Assembly: GCA_965202735.1 (NCBI GenBank)
Contig: OZ241844.1
Coordinates: forward strand, 2,666,001 to 2,730,000
DNA from: HK1 sp965202735
GTDB taxonomy: Bacteria > Pseudomonadota > Gammaproteobacteria > HK1
Direction: 5' to 3'
DNA length: 64,000 nt
Positions within the stretch are counted from its first letter, which is position 1. Each line of letters begins with the position of its first letter. Below are positions 45,852 through 53,741 of the stretch, one piece after another. The notes under the pieces were generated by a model. It searched no databases, was not told the origin of the DNA, and saw only the letters and a list, made by a program, of their open reading frames with translations. The position numbers and the translations under genes were made by a program.

Positions 45852-47096
45852 TCAGACAGGCAGGTTCGAATACGCGACGCGGGCTATCGGTGACGGCACA
45901 ACCGTGTCGAGGCGTGCCACCGCATCGTCAAGCCCCGAGCGTTCTCCCGGAGGCGCGGATGGACGAGTTGCGGAGAGCGTCCGCCCCGCAATGCGGCGCG
46001 CTGCCGTCATCGACGTTTCCTCGTCGGGAACTTCGCCCGTGGCCCGAAAGTGCAGGATGTCCTCGCAGATGTCCGTACCATACCGATTGCGGAACACGCG
46101 CTCCTGACGACGCTCGATCTCGAGACCGACGCATTGCACCGCAAGCTCCGCCACCAGTGCGCCGTTGAAGAACCGGGTACCGCGCACTGACGATTCGCGC
46201 CCGAGCACCAGGATCAGGCGGGCGCCGGCTCTCGTGGCCCGTACCATCTCCCGCAACGCCAGCGTCATGTCGAGAGCATACTGGATCACCGTGAGGAAAC
46301 GGTTCCCTCGATTCTGACGGTTCGACCCGACCTCCGAGCGAGCAACGGTCAGCACGTCCCACCCCATTGCTTCGACCGAGCGACGGAACTTCTGGTGATA
46401 GTTGTGAACGTTGATATACGGGGGTGAGGTGAGCACCAGATCCACCGATCCGGATTCGACCGGCAGTGCTCGCGCGTCTGCATGATGGACAGAGACCCGC
46501 GAGGCCGACTCGGGCAGGGTGCGCACGGTGCGCTCGATTCGCAGCCACGCCTTGTGGGCCGTATCCGGACCCAGATGTGTGCGATGGAAGTCGCACAGCA
46601 CGACGAGTGCCGCCGCGAGGGCCTGCGCCGGGCCGGGGGCGGCTTCGCGCCAGACCTGGACGAGCGCGGCTTCGAGCGCGGCGCGGTCCGGCATCGAGCC
46701 GGTCCCATCGGAAAAGAGAGGCCCGTGAGGCGGGCCGATCGCATCGAAGAGCCGGTCGCGCAGCCCGTCGAGCACGGTCGCACGCGTGATCGAGTCCAGA
46801 TTGACCATCCGGTAGACCCGAGCCATCAGCACCGCTGCGGGATTGAGCTCGACTCCGCAGGCCCCGAGCCCTTGTCGCGCCGCCTCGACCAGCGAGGTAC
46901 CGCTTCCAGCAAAGGGATCGAGAATGACGCCAGTTCGCGGGGCAAAGGCGACCAGCAAGGCTTCGGCGAGCTGCGGCGAGAACTGTCCGGTCCATGGAAA
47001 GGGGCTGGTTCGTACTCGTTCGGCGATGTCGAGGTTGCCCTGGGGGAGCGACACCCTGTCGAGGGGGGTGGTGGCGAAGGCTTCGTTCAGGAACAT
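45852..47096 (-). CDS. DNA methyltransferase of a type II restriction-modification system
   Basis: A 414-residue DNA amino-methyltransferase. Motif I DPFAGSG at 60-66 binds AdoMet; motif IV TSPPY at 223-227 is catalytic and typical of beta/N4- or N6-methylases. The order motif I then motif IV, with a long region between, suits the beta-like or gamma-like classes. Paired with the restriction gene immediately downstream, it protects host sites. Confidence 0.87.
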   Translation of the reverse strand: MFLNEAFATTPLDRVSLPQGNLDIAERVRTSPFPWTGQFSPQLAEALLVAFAPRTGVILDPFAGSGTSLVEAARQGLGACGVELNPAAVLMARVYRMVNLDSITRATVLDGLRDRLFDAIGPPHGPLFSDGTGSMPDRAALEAALVQVWREAAPGPAQALAAALVVLCDFHRTHLGPDTAHKAWLRIERTVRTLPESASRVSVHHADARALPVESGSVDLVLTSPPYINVHNYHQKFRRSVEAMGWDVLTVARSEVGSNRQNRGNRFLTVIQYALDMTLALREMVRATRAGARLILVLGRESSVRGTRFFNGALVAELAVQCVGLEIERRQERVFRNRYGTDICEDILHFRATGEVPDEETSMTAARRIAGRTLSATRPSAPPGERSGLDDAVARLDTVVPSPIARVAYSNLPV

Positions 47097-47266
47097 GCGA
47101 GGAGGCGGATGCCGGGTGGTGGAGTCGGGAGGCCGTACACTCTGGCACTACGCGCGGAACGCGGCTCGATGCCCGGAGGACCGCCGCGCCCGGCCGGATT
47201 CGGAGATTCGATTGCGGAGCTCCGCCGGGAGCCAGTCGAGGCAGTATGCCCGAGCGACCGGGCCGG

Positions 47267-47986
47267 TCAATCTCTTCCCTCGGCCGCCGTCCTGCGGAGG
47301 AGAAAGCGCGTCATGGCGCCGATCTCGGACGGCGTCAGCGGGTTGGCCAGCCCGATGTCCGGCGTGCCCCGGACCCCCAGCAGCATCCGGGCGAGGAACT
47401 CGTCCCGAGGCAGGGTCCGGGCCATGTCGTCGAGAGGCTCGGCGGGGTTCTCGGCGTCCGGCATCGGCGCCGTGTGGCACCCGTGGCAGAGCTGCCGGTA
47501 GACGGTCCCGGCCTCGCGCTCGTCCTCGTCCCCGTCCCGGTCGCGCCGGAAGCTCGTGGTCACGAACGGCGCCTCGGCGACGAGCGTGTCCAGCGCCTCG
47601 GCGAATCGGGTCCCCTCGCCGGCATCGAACAGCTCCCGAAGCCGTCGGATGCGGGCGATGAAGCCCCGTTCGTCGTCGAAGGGCATCGAGACGGCGGCCG
47701 CGTAGCGGCGGCACGTGATGGGCAGGGTGGCCAGGGTGGACGCGGTCCGCCTCCGCAGTCCGCGGGCCGGAGGCGCGCCGGGATCGAGCTCCTCGTGCCG
47801 GCGGGCGTCGGCGCGCACCACCAGCAGCTCCGCGGGGCAGAGCAGCCGCGCCCGGAGCTCGGCCGAAGCGGCCGCGGCGGCCGGTGCCGCCGCCGCGGCC
47901 AGGATGCAGAGGAGCCCGCCTGCGACGGCGGCGCTGCCGGAGCGGAGCCGTCGCCCGGAGTGCTGGAGCGGGCACGCGGAGGGCAC
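47267..47986 (-). CDS. c-type cytochrome, last gene of sulfur operon
   Basis: About 239 residues with a signal peptide (LLCILAAAAAPAAAAASAE) and one haem motif, CHGCH, in a C-terminal domain of about 90 residues; the segment before it is helical. It probably accepts electrons in the periplasm. The start is unclear: GTG 47986 is my choice since it gives a normal signal peptide, but the frame is open to 48073 through a tandemly repeated segment. It follows the sulfurtransferase gene in the same direction. Confidence 0.68.
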   Translation of the reverse strand: MPSACPLQHSGRRLRSGSAAVAGGLLCILAAAAAPAAAAASAELRARLLCPAELLVVRADARRHEELDPGAPPARGLRRRTASTLATLPITCRRYAAAVSMPFDDERGFIARIRRLRELFDAGEGTRFAEALDTLVAEAPFVTTSFRRDRDGDEDEREAGTVYRQLCHGCHTAPMPDAENPAEPLDDMARTLPRDEFLARMLLGVRGTPDIGLANPLTPSEIGAMTRFLLRRTAAEGRD

Positions 47987-48100
47987 AAGGCTACAGGGCA
48001 CAGGGCCCGCCGCCTGCGACGGCGCTGCCGGAGCGGGACCGTCGCCCGGAGTGCCGGGGAGGGCACAAGGCACAGGGCCCGCCTGCGGCGGCGCTACTGG
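47900..48100 (-). repeat. Imperfect tandem repeat, about 3 units, upstream of the cytochrome gene
   Basis: The block GCGACGGC...GCTGCCGGAGCGG, CCGTCGCCCGGAGTGC and GGGCACAAGGC/ACAGGGC recurs at about 47920, 48010 and 48075 with unit lengths of 70-100. The repeats cover the leader and the first codons of the cytochrome. Confidence 0.75.
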
Positions 48101-49131
48101 AGCGTGATCGTCTGCGCCATCGGCAGGCTCTCATCCGCGGTCCACTCCACCATGGAGCCGTCGTAGAGCGTCGTGTCGGGGTTGCCCAGCAGCTCGCTGC
48201 CGACGAACCAGCCGAGCGAGGCCCAGTGGCCGGTGTTGCAGAACGCGATCTGCTTCGACTCCGGGTCCACCTCGGCGAGGGCGTAGAGCTGGCGGAGCTC
48301 CGCGACGGGCCGGAACATGCCGCCGCCGTTGACGGTGAGCCAGCTCTCGGGGAGGCTCCGGGCGGTCGGGATGGTGCCGTTGCGCTTCGACCTCGGATGC
48401 CGGTTGATGCCGACGAACTGGTGGTTGGGGCGCATGTCGACGAGCGTGGTCCCCTCGTCGTCGATGGCCATCTCCACGTCCGCCCTGGTGGCGCGCAGCT
48501 CGGTGCGCAGGTTCGGCGTGAAGGTGCGGGGCTCGGGCTTGTTGCTCCCCTTCTCGATCCGGTTGGCCGCGTCCGCGGCGTAGGCAAGGTACCCGCCGTT
48601 CAGGATCGACACGTCGTCGTGGCCGAGGACCTTGAACGTCCAGTACATGCGGGTCGCGCTGCCCATGTCCGCCGCGCTCTTGCCGTGGTGGTAGATCACG
48701 ACATGGGTGTCGTTGCCGATGCCGAGGTCGCCGATCATCCCCGCGAGGTCCTCCGGCTTCGACAACTGGCCCGGCACGCCCTCGACCTCGCTTCTCCAGC
48801 CGCCCGTCAGGTAGTCGGTGTACACCGCGCACGGGATGTGCCCCTGCAGGTACGCCGTCCTGGAGCCGCCGTCGATGGGGTTGCGGATATCCAGCACCCG
48901 GACGCCTTCGTCGCACGAATGCTCCTTGATCCAGCCGGCGTCGACGAGCGGCCCGGCGGCCATGGCGAACGAGCCGAGGCTCATTGCGGCGGCGGCGACG
49001 GCGGGCTTCAGCGCCTGGTTCATGACGGCACGCTTCAGTGCCTGGCTCACGACGGCACGCTTCAGTGCCTGGCTCACGACGGCGGGCTTCAGTGCTTGGC
49101 TCACGACGGCGGGCTTCAGTACGTGGTTCAT
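48094..49131 (-). CDS. Thiosulfate/3-mercaptopyruvate-type sulfurtransferase (tandem rhodanese domains)
   Basis: A 345-residue exported sulfurtransferase with two rhodanese domains: VRVLDIRNPIDGG and DDVSILNGGYLAY in the first, TTLVDMRPNHQFVGI and FCNTGHWASLGWF in the second. The catalytic Cys is in FCNTGHWAS. The signal peptide core is AVAAAAMSLGSFAMAAG. It is preceded by four extra copies of a nine-residue unit (VVSQALKPA) made by a 27-base tandem repeat. Start ATG 49131 has GGGAG upstream; the internal ATG 49023 would also give a normal signal peptide. Moves sulfane sulfur, presumably to the neighbouring relay proteins. Confidence 0.85.
   Translation of the reverse strand: MNHVLKPAVVSQALKPAVVSQALKRAVVSQALKRAVMNQALKPAVAAAAMSLGSFAMAAGPLVDAGWIKEHSCDEGVRVLDIRNPIDGGSRTAYLQGHIPCAVYTDYLTGGWRSEVEGVPGQLSKPEDLAGMIGDLGIGNDTHVVIYHHGKSAADMGSATRMYWTFKVLGHDDVSILNGGYLAYAADAANRIEKGSNKPEPRTFTPNLRTELRATRADVEMAIDDEGTTLVDMRPNHQFVGINRHPRSKRNGTIPTARSLPESWLTVNGGGMFRPVAELRQLYALAEVDPESKQIAFCNTGHWASLGWFVGSELLGNPDTTLYDGSMVEWTADESLPMAQTITLQ
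49021..49131 (-). repeat. 27-bp in-frame tandem repeat in the sulfurtransferase 5' end
   Basis: About four 27-base units based on GCTTCAGTGCCTGGCTCACG, each encoding V-S-Q-A-L-K-P/R-A-V. The array duplicates the first nine codons of the signal peptide and keeps the reading frame. Confidence 0.9.
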
Positions 49132-49165
49132 GATCGTGTTCTCCCGGTTCGTTTGGACTCGACGT

Positions 49166-49375
49166 TCACACCGTGATGCACCGATCGCTGTCGAGCACCG
49201 CTTGCAGCACCCGATCCCAATCGGCTTCCGACATCGCCTCGACGTCTCCGTCGATGGCAATTTCGTTGATTCGAAACCGTTCCGGCAGCTTGCGCAGGGC
49301 CGCGGGCGGCTCGCCACCGCCGGCGAACAGCCGCGTGCGGAGCACCGCGACGCTCGTTCCAGCCGCATCAGACAT
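49166..49375 (-). CDS. DsrH/TusB-like small protein (uncertain)
   Basis: A 69-residue protein ending DWDRVLQAVLDSDRCITV, which recalls the C-terminus of DsrH/TusB, with one Cys. Its ATG overlaps the end of the DsrF-like gene upstream. Called DsrH-like mostly because it is third in a DsrE-, DsrF-like set. Confidence 0.45.
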   Translation of the reverse strand: MSDAAGTSVAVLRTRLFAGGGEPPAALRKLPERFRINEIAIDGDVEAMSEADWDRVLQAVLDSDRCITV

Positions 49376-49649
49376 TGATCACGAAGTCCGCCGACTCGAG
49401 GAGCGCATGGAAGTCGTCGTCGGAGATGCCCGGCACCTCGTCGTCGTCGTGCAGCGACCGGGGCGATATCCCGGCAAGGTCCAGCAGCTCCGCGAGCTCC
49501 TCCACCCCCGGGACCACCTCGAGCGGCCCGTGCGCGAAGACGAGCTCCGCCCGGTGTCCGAACACCGTGATCCCCGCCGCGACGCGCATCGCTTCCAGCG
49601 GGTCGCGTCGCGCAACCACGAGCACGGACCGGAGGGCGTCGGCGCTCAC
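49368..49649 (-). CDS. DsrF/TusC-like small protein
   Basis: A 93-residue alpha/beta protein with a DsrE/F-like fold: SVLVVARRDPLEAMRVAAG, then a hydrophobic strand AELVFAHGPLEVV. It has no cysteine, as in many DsrF/TusC subunits. GTG start at 49649 overlaps the DsrE-like stop as GTGA. Confidence 0.52.
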   Translation of the reverse strand: MSADALRSVLVVARRDPLEAMRVAAGITVFGHRAELVFAHGPLEVVPGVEELAELLDLAGISPRSLHDDDEVPGISDDDFHALLESADFVINV

Positions 49650-49936
49650 AGCGACACCACCCGGTGGGCGCATCCGATCATGCGGCTGTGATCGGTCTGG
49701 CTGCCGAGCGCGAGAGGGCAGTTCCGGCCCTTCATCATCCGGCTCCAGGAGTGCTCGCAGACCACCGCTTCGGATGCGTGCCGCGCGCGCTCGACGGTGT
49801 CCGGGGAGGACAGGGTGCGCACGCCGTCCCCGGTGAAGAACACCGAGAACGCCACCCCGTTGCGCCGGCAGGCGCCGGACAGGCCGCGCAGACAGGGGCC
49901 GGACTCCCCGTGGGCCACGACGAAGAGCAGGTTCAT
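49646..49936 (-). CDS. DsrE/TusD-like sulfur-relay protein
   Basis: A 96-residue DsrE-fold protein: MNLLFVVAHGESGPCLRGLS, then FSVFFTGDGV. The Cys in EAVVCEHSW is placed like the active sulfur-carrying Cys of DsrE/TusD. It begins a DsrE-, F-, H-like trio next to TusA and rhodaneses, so persulfide sulfur is likely passed along this chain. Start ATG 49936; the frame upstream is non-specific. Confidence 0.65.
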   Translation of the reverse strand: MNLLFVVAHGESGPCLRGLSGACRRNGVAFSVFFTGDGVRTLSSPDTVERARHASEAVVCEHSWSRMMKGRNCPLALGSQTDHSRMIGCAHRVVSL

Positions 49937-50007
49937 CGGGGGTCCGCCATCGCGCGCCGGCGGCCCGCTTCCGGCCAACCCGGCCCGCGGGGCTGCCGTG
50001 GCCGGAT

Positions 50008-51045
50008 TCATCGGAGTCTGGTCATCGCGCGCCGGCGGCCCGCCAGCGCGGCCCGGAGCAGGAGAGCGATCCCGAGCGAAGCCGCGACGGCGACGACAAC
50101 GGCGACAACGGCACTGTTCCGCGCACTGCCTCCGCGCGGGGCGCCGAGGCTCTCCACCGTGCGCTCGCGCAGTCCGTCGATGTGGACCAGCGCGGGCGCC
50201 GGCGGATGCGCGAGCAGCACGCGAGCGAACCCGGCGACCGCTTCGCGCGTCCCACGGGCGAGCACGAGCAGCGCCCCGTCATCGTCACGCCGATAGACCG
50301 ACGCGTCCGCGCCCGCACCGCGCTCCGGCAAGGGGGCCTCGGACACCGCCCCGGCGCCGAAGAACCGCCTCACGTCGTCGTCCAGAGCGATGTACCCGTC
50401 CCGCACCGGGCGGGCGTAGTACAGGCTTCTCAGGATGCCCCGGCGCCTTCCGGCGCCGGGCTCCATCGAGTCGGGCATCGCACCCGGGCCACCTCGCCAG
50501 ATCACGACCCGGGACTGGCCCAGAAGGAACAGCATGCCGGCGACGAATTCGTTGTCGGTGCGGTCGTCGCCGAACACGACGGCGGTGGCGGCGGGATCGA
50601 GGCCGAACGTGCCCGCCAGCCAGTTGATGCCGCGAAAGCTTGCGGGTGATCCGTCCGGATGGAGGAGCTCCCGCGGCGCCACGCACAGCGCGCCGTCGAC
50701 GCTCGCGCTCGCGCAGGTCGCGGCATCGCGGGTGTCGACGAAAGCCGTGCGGTCGAGGTCGAGGGCCGCAATCGTGGCCGGATCGGCGGTGGCGGTCAGC
50801 GCGGCGCCGGCATCGTGCGGGGGCGTCCGTGCCGCTATTGCGGCGTCGGCATCGTGCGGAGGCGCCAGCGCCGCCAGTGCGGCGCCGGCATCGTGGGGGG
50901 GCGCGAGCGCCGCCAGCGCGGCGCCGGCATCGTGCGGGAGCGCGAGCGCCGCCAGCGCCAGCGCCGTCATCGGCATCCCGGGCCGGAGGCCGGACCCGCC
51001 GCAGCGGCATGGCACAGGCGGGTCGACTCGCGAACGCGACGTCAT
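50008..51045 (-). CDS. Rhodanese-like protein with C-terminal membrane anchor, probably non-catalytic
   Basis: A 345-residue protein with a signal-like start, a rhodanese-like domain (AFVDTRDAATCASASVDGAL, then AVVFGDDRTDNEFVAGMLFL) and a C-terminal anchor (VVAVVVAVAASLGIALLL followed by RRR). The active-site loop GDDRTDN lacks the catalytic Cys, so it may bind rather than transfer sulfur. The region between the start and the domain is four copies of a 13-residue unit (APPHDAGAALAAL) from a 39-base tandem repeat. It lies between the small membrane proteins and the DsrE trio. Confidence 0.6.
   Translation of the reverse strand: MTSRSRVDPPVPCRCGGSGLRPGMPMTALALAALALPHDAGAALAALAPPHDAGAALAALAPPHDADAAIAARTPPHDAGAALTATADPATIAALDLDRTAFVDTRDAATCASASVDGALCVAPRELLHPDGSPASFRGINWLAGTFGLDPAATAVVFGDDRTDNEFVAGMLFLLGQSRVVIWRGGPGAMPDSMEPGAGRRRGILRSLYYARPVRDGYIALDDDVRRFFGAGAVSEAPLPERGAGADASVYRRDDDGALLVLARGTREAVAGFARVLLAHPPAPALVHIDGLRERTVESLGAPRGGSARNSAVVAVVVAVAASLGIALLLRAALAGRRRAMTRLR
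50800..50970 (-). repeat. 39-bp in-frame tandem repeat
   Basis: About four units of GCGGCGCCGGCATCGTGCGG plus GGGCGCGAGCGCCGCCAGC with small changes. They encode the AxPHDAGAALAA units of the rhodanese-like protein and keep its frame. Confidence 0.9.
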
Positions 51046-51056
51046 GCGGTCCCGCG

Positions 51057-51329
51057 TCAACAGCCGCCGAAGTGCTTCTTGCGGGACACCGTGGCCACGG
51101 CCTCCGGCTGCGGCGGATTGTCCAGGTAGTATCCGACCAGCTCGAACACCGTGAGCTGGCCGTAGTCGCTCCCCAGGTCGATCAGGTCGAACTCCTCCAT
51201 CGGCGCGGGCTCGCGGGCGGCGTCGACCGCGGCCGGCGACAGGGACGCATGGGGAAAGAGCGCGGCATAGACCCCGAGGGTGCCGGCCAGCACGAGAAGG
51301 CAGAAGCCCACCATCCACAGGCGCGTCAT
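51057..51329 (-). CDS. Small membrane protein ending HFGGC, 90 aa
   Basis: A 90-residue protein with one N-terminal membrane helix (GFCLLVLAGTLGVYAALF) and a soluble tail ending KKHFGGC. The C-terminal Cys could carry sulfur or a metal. No family recognised. Its ATG overlaps the stop of the 32-residue gene before it. Confidence 0.68.
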   Translation of the reverse strand: MTRLWMVGFCLLVLAGTLGVYAALFPHASLSPAAVDAAREPAPMEEFDLIDLGSDYGQLTVFELVGYYLDNPPQPEAVATVSRKKHFGGC

Positions 51330-51424
51330 CCCGAATCGTCCCTGTCGTCCCTGGTGAAGCTGATGTACATGGCGTACATCGCCACAAGGAACGCGACGAG
51401 CGCCGCGATCGTTTCGAAATCCAT
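51326..51424 (-). CDS. 32-residue single-helix membrane protein
   Basis: A short frame from ATG 51424 to TGA 51326-51328: MDFETIAALVAFLVAMYAMY, then a charged tail (FTRDDRDDSG). The stop overlaps the next start (ATGA), and the upstream gene ends two bases before this start, so it is packed in the operon like a real gene. One membrane helix; possibly an accessory subunit, as small helices are in oxidases and transporters. Confidence 0.6.
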   Translation of the reverse strand: MDFETIAALVAFLVAMYAMYISFTRDDRDDSG

Positions 51425-51425
51425 C

Positions 51426-51641
51426 TCAGCCCCCGGACTTGTAGTGCTCGACCAGCGTGTCCAGCTCGATCGCCTCGCCGGTGTCGGGGTTGAGCACCGG
51501 CGGCGTGAAGAACGGCGTGCCCTGCCGGGTCCGCGCCCGCTCGTCGAGCGGCTGGGTCGCGATGTGGACGATGGACGCGACCGACACGATCGCGATCGCC
51601 GCGGCGAACACGGTGAGCTGCAACTGTTTCCGGACGCGCAT
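51426..51641 (-). CDS. Small membrane protein, 71 aa
   Basis: A 71-residue protein with an N-terminal helix (LTVFAAAIAIVSVASIVHIA) and a soluble tail (FFTPPVLNPDTGEAIELDTL). It lies 33 bases after tusA in the same direction. I do not recognise the family. The NPDTG stretch might be a metal- or haem-site neighbour, but that is a guess. Confidence 0.62.
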   Translation of the reverse strand: MRVRKQLQLTVFAAAIAIVSVASIVHIATQPLDERARTRQGTPFFTPPVLNPDTGEAIELDTLVEHYKSGG

Positions 51642-51674
51642 GGCGGCGGCTGCCGGGACCCGGCCGGCCCGGGC

Positions 51675-51983
51675 TCAGCGCTTCCTCGCCAGCACCCGCC
51701 AGTGGCGCGCCTGGCGGAAGGTGCCGAGATGGGCGCCGCCGTTCTCCTCGATGATGGGAGGAAGCGCTTCCATTGATGTCGGGTTGTCGACCTGCACCTC
51801 GATGATCTCGCCGGCGGCCGCGCCGGCGAGGGCGTTGCGGGTGAGGATCTGGGGCCGGGGGCAGTTGTCTCCGATGCAGTCCACGACCGACGCCGCGACG
51901 ACCACCTCCCCGGTGTCGAGGGCGACCTCCTCCCCCGGCGAGCGGCGTTCCTCCCTTGGCTTCCTCTTTCCGAACAGTCCCAT
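51675..51983 (-). CDS. tusA: TusA-family sulfur carrier protein
   Basis: A 102-residue TusA-like protein: VDCIGDNCPRPQILTRNAL contains the CPxP motif whose Cys holds the persulfide, here in a DNCPRPQ context with a second Cys five residues before. GEIIEVQVDNPTSMEALPP continues the fold. The N-terminus (MGLFGKRKPREERRSPGEE) is a charged extension not usual in TusA. The gene's first ~85 bases are duplicated just upstream (see repeat). It lies between the YeeE-like transporter genes and the small membrane proteins. Confidence 0.83.
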   Translation of the reverse strand: MGLFGKRKPREERRSPGEEVALDTGEVVVAASVVDCIGDNCPRPQILTRNALAGAAAGEIIEVQVDNPTSMEALPPIIEENGGAHLGTFRQARHWRVLARKR

Positions 51984-52131
51984 GGATGCGTCTCCCGGCC
52001 GGCGGCAATGGCCGGCGTTGCCGGTGTAGAGGGTGACCGGCCTCCCCCCGGCGAGCGGTGTTCCTCCCGTGGCTTCGTCTCTCCGAACCGCTCCCGTGGA
52101 TGCGTCTCCCGGCCGGCGGCGATGGCCGGTG
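51938..52131 (-). repeat. Tandem duplication of the tusA 5' end
   Basis: The block from GCGAGCGGCGTTCCTCCC through ATGGATGCGTCTCCCGGCC to GGCGG.AATGGCCGG recurs about 114 bases upstream with about 10 percent change. The upstream copy has CCCGTGGATGCG where the gene has CCCATGGATGCG, so its start codon is now GTG-like. Confidence 0.8.
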
Positions 52132-52132
52132 T

Positions 52133-52816
52133 TCAGTCGGCCCTCGGGGCCCCGGTGATCCCGGCGACCCCGGTGATCCCGGTGGTCCCGGCGACCCTGG
52201 TGGCCCCGGTGGTCGAAGTGGCCCTGTCGGCCCTGTCGGCCCCGGAGCGCTCCCTGCGCAGGATGGAGCGGTAGATCGCGAGCAGCACCGCGAACTGGAC
52301 CAGCCCGAACAGGATCGCCGGAATGCCGGTCTTCTCCTGCAGGGTGGCGGCGTTGGAGAACCCGAGCTGGAGTGAATGCAGCGCCGGGTCGCCGGTCATC
52401 GCGGACGGCGCCGGTGGCCAGTAGAGGAACGACCACAGCAGGGAGAAGAGGAACATGCCGGCGAACGTGTAGACGAGCGCCCACACCGCGCCGATGTTGC
52501 CCTCGCCCGCCTTGACCCAGGTCGATACCGTGCAGGCGCCCGCCAGCACCATCCCGATCCCGAACAGGAACAGCCCGATGATCTGGTTGAGGCCCACGTC
52601 GAACCGCATGGGATTGCCTTCGCCGATGGTGATGAACCCGGTGAACCCCAGGGTGAGGATCATCATCGCGACCAGCAGGGCCTTGGTGTTGCGATAGGTC
52701 CTGAACAACATCGCGTCGCGCAGCGCCGCGGTGTTGCAGAACCGCGAGCGCTGCACGAGGAGCCCGACGACGGTGCCGAACACGAAGGCCAGGATGCACT
52801 CGCCGGCGATGCTCAC
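52133..52816 (-). CDS. YeeE/YedE-family transporter, half B
   Basis: A 227-residue membrane protein, the second half of a two-part YeeE/YedE (thiosulfate/sulfur-compound) importer. RSRFCNTAALRDAMLFRTY and GIGMVLAGACTVSTWVKAGE contain the conserved cysteines that line the sulfur pathway. The C-terminus carries a 25-residue tail of G-x-T repeats (TGITGVAGITG) from a short tandem repeat, with no known role. Start GTG 52816; the upstream 73-bp repeats each contain a copy of this start and leader. Confidence 0.83.
   Translation of the reverse strand: MSIAGECILAFVFGTVVGLLVQRSRFCNTAALRDAMLFRTYRNTKALLVAMMILTLGFTGFITIGEGNPMRFDVGLNQIIGLFLFGIGMVLAGACTVSTWVKAGEGNIGAVWALVYTFAGMFLFSLLWSFLYWPPAPSAMTGDPALHSLQLGFSNAATLQEKTGIPAILFGLVQFAVLLAIYRSILRRERSGADRADRATSTTGATRVAGTTGITGVAGITGAPRAD
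52140..52235 (-). repeat. 9/18-bp tandem repeat encoding a collagen-like tail
   Basis: Units of CCCGGTGATCCCGGCGAC and variants (GGTGGCCCC) repeat eight or so times at the 3' end of the transporter gene, encoding a Gly-Ile/Val-Thr/Ala pattern. Confidence 0.8.
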
Positions 52817-53057
52817 GTCACATCCCCCCGGAACTCGCTCGTCCCCGAATCCACGGGGATGATCCTGCGCGGTTGCGGACGATGCTCACGTCACACCCCC
52901 CGGAACTCGCTCGTCCCCGATTCCATGGGGATGATCCTGCGCGGTTGCGGGCGATGCTCACGTCACACCCCTCCGGAGCTCGCTCGTCCCCGAATCCACG
53001 GGGATGATCCTGCGCGGTTGCGGGCGATGCTCACGTCACACCCCCCGGAACTCGCTC
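52808..53057 (-). repeat. 72/73-bp tandem repeat upstream of YeeE half B
   Basis: Units start at 52808, 52881, 52953 and 53026 (GATGCTCACGTCACA...), the last being partial. The first contains the gene's GTG start and leader; each other unit copies that leader. Each full unit carries the palindrome TCCCCGAATCCACGGGGA. Sequence between palindromes is also repeated, so this is not a CRISPR array. No gene lies in the whole 52817-53181 spacer. Confidence 0.92.
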
Positions 53058-53181
53058 GTGGACCGGGGAGGCGTGTGCGTGCCCGGATGCGCGGCGGGAA
53101 GGGCCATATGCCCCGCCCGGAATCCGCCTGCGGATCGGGGAGGCGTGTGCGCTGTCGGGGATCCCCTGGCGAGCAGGCACG

Positions 53182-53673
53182 TCATACCCCCAGGATCCGC
53201 CTGTAGATGAGGGAGCCGACCCAGGCGCCGGCGATGATGCCGCTGATCGCGAGGTAGCCGCCCATGTTGAGCTCCGGCGTCAGCCCGAAGAACGTGCTCA
53301 CGTTGCACACGAAGGCGAGGCGGATGCCGATGCCCATCAGCAGCCCGCCGATGGTGATCATGATCCACTCCGACAGCCGCCGCGGGTAGCGGATGAAGAA
53401 CTCGCCGCTCATCACCGCACCGACGACCGCGCCGAACAGCATCCCGAGGCTGATGTAGATCTTCCAGTAGCCGGCGTCCGGCTCGAACACGAGCTGCCAG
53501 AAGGGGATCCGGCGGATCTCGTCGCCCATGAAGAGCTCGGCGATGAGGCCCGTCATCATCGTCTCGCCGCCACCGACCGTCCACGCGCCGAGCTGCACGA
53601 ACAGGAAGATGTCGAGGAGGGCGATGGCGGCGAGCGCGATCACCGGGTCGAGCGTCCGGCGGAAGAATTCCAC
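53182..53673 (-). CDS. YeeE/YedE-family transporter, half A
   Basis: A 163-residue membrane protein, the other half of the YeeE/YedE-like importer. GGETMMTGLIAELFMGD, WIMITIGGLLMGIGIRLAF and VCNVSTFFGLT contain the conserved Gly-rich helix and a Cys. First gene of the sulfur operon as far as visible. A partial duplicate of its 3' end (GCCTG...GGGGAGGCGTGTGCG) is found twice at about 53065-53155. Confidence 0.82.
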   Translation of the reverse strand: MEFFRRTLDPVIALAAIALLDIFLFVQLGAWTVGGGETMMTGLIAELFMGDEIRRIPFWQLVFEPDAGYWKIYISLGMLFGAVVGAVMSGEFFIRYPRRLSEWIMITIGGLLMGIGIRLAFVCNVSTFFGLTPELNMGGYLAISGIIAGAWVGSLIYRRILGV

Positions 53674-53741
53674 GGTCCGGGCCTCCTGAACGCGCCGCCC
53701 GCGGCCCTCGGGACGCTGACGGGAATGACTGGGCCGCCTGG

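Noticed and set aside
52808..53057. CRISPR array
   Set aside because: The palindromes look like CRISPR repeats, but the sequence between them is the same in every unit, so there are no spacers. It is a tandem duplication of a gene leader.
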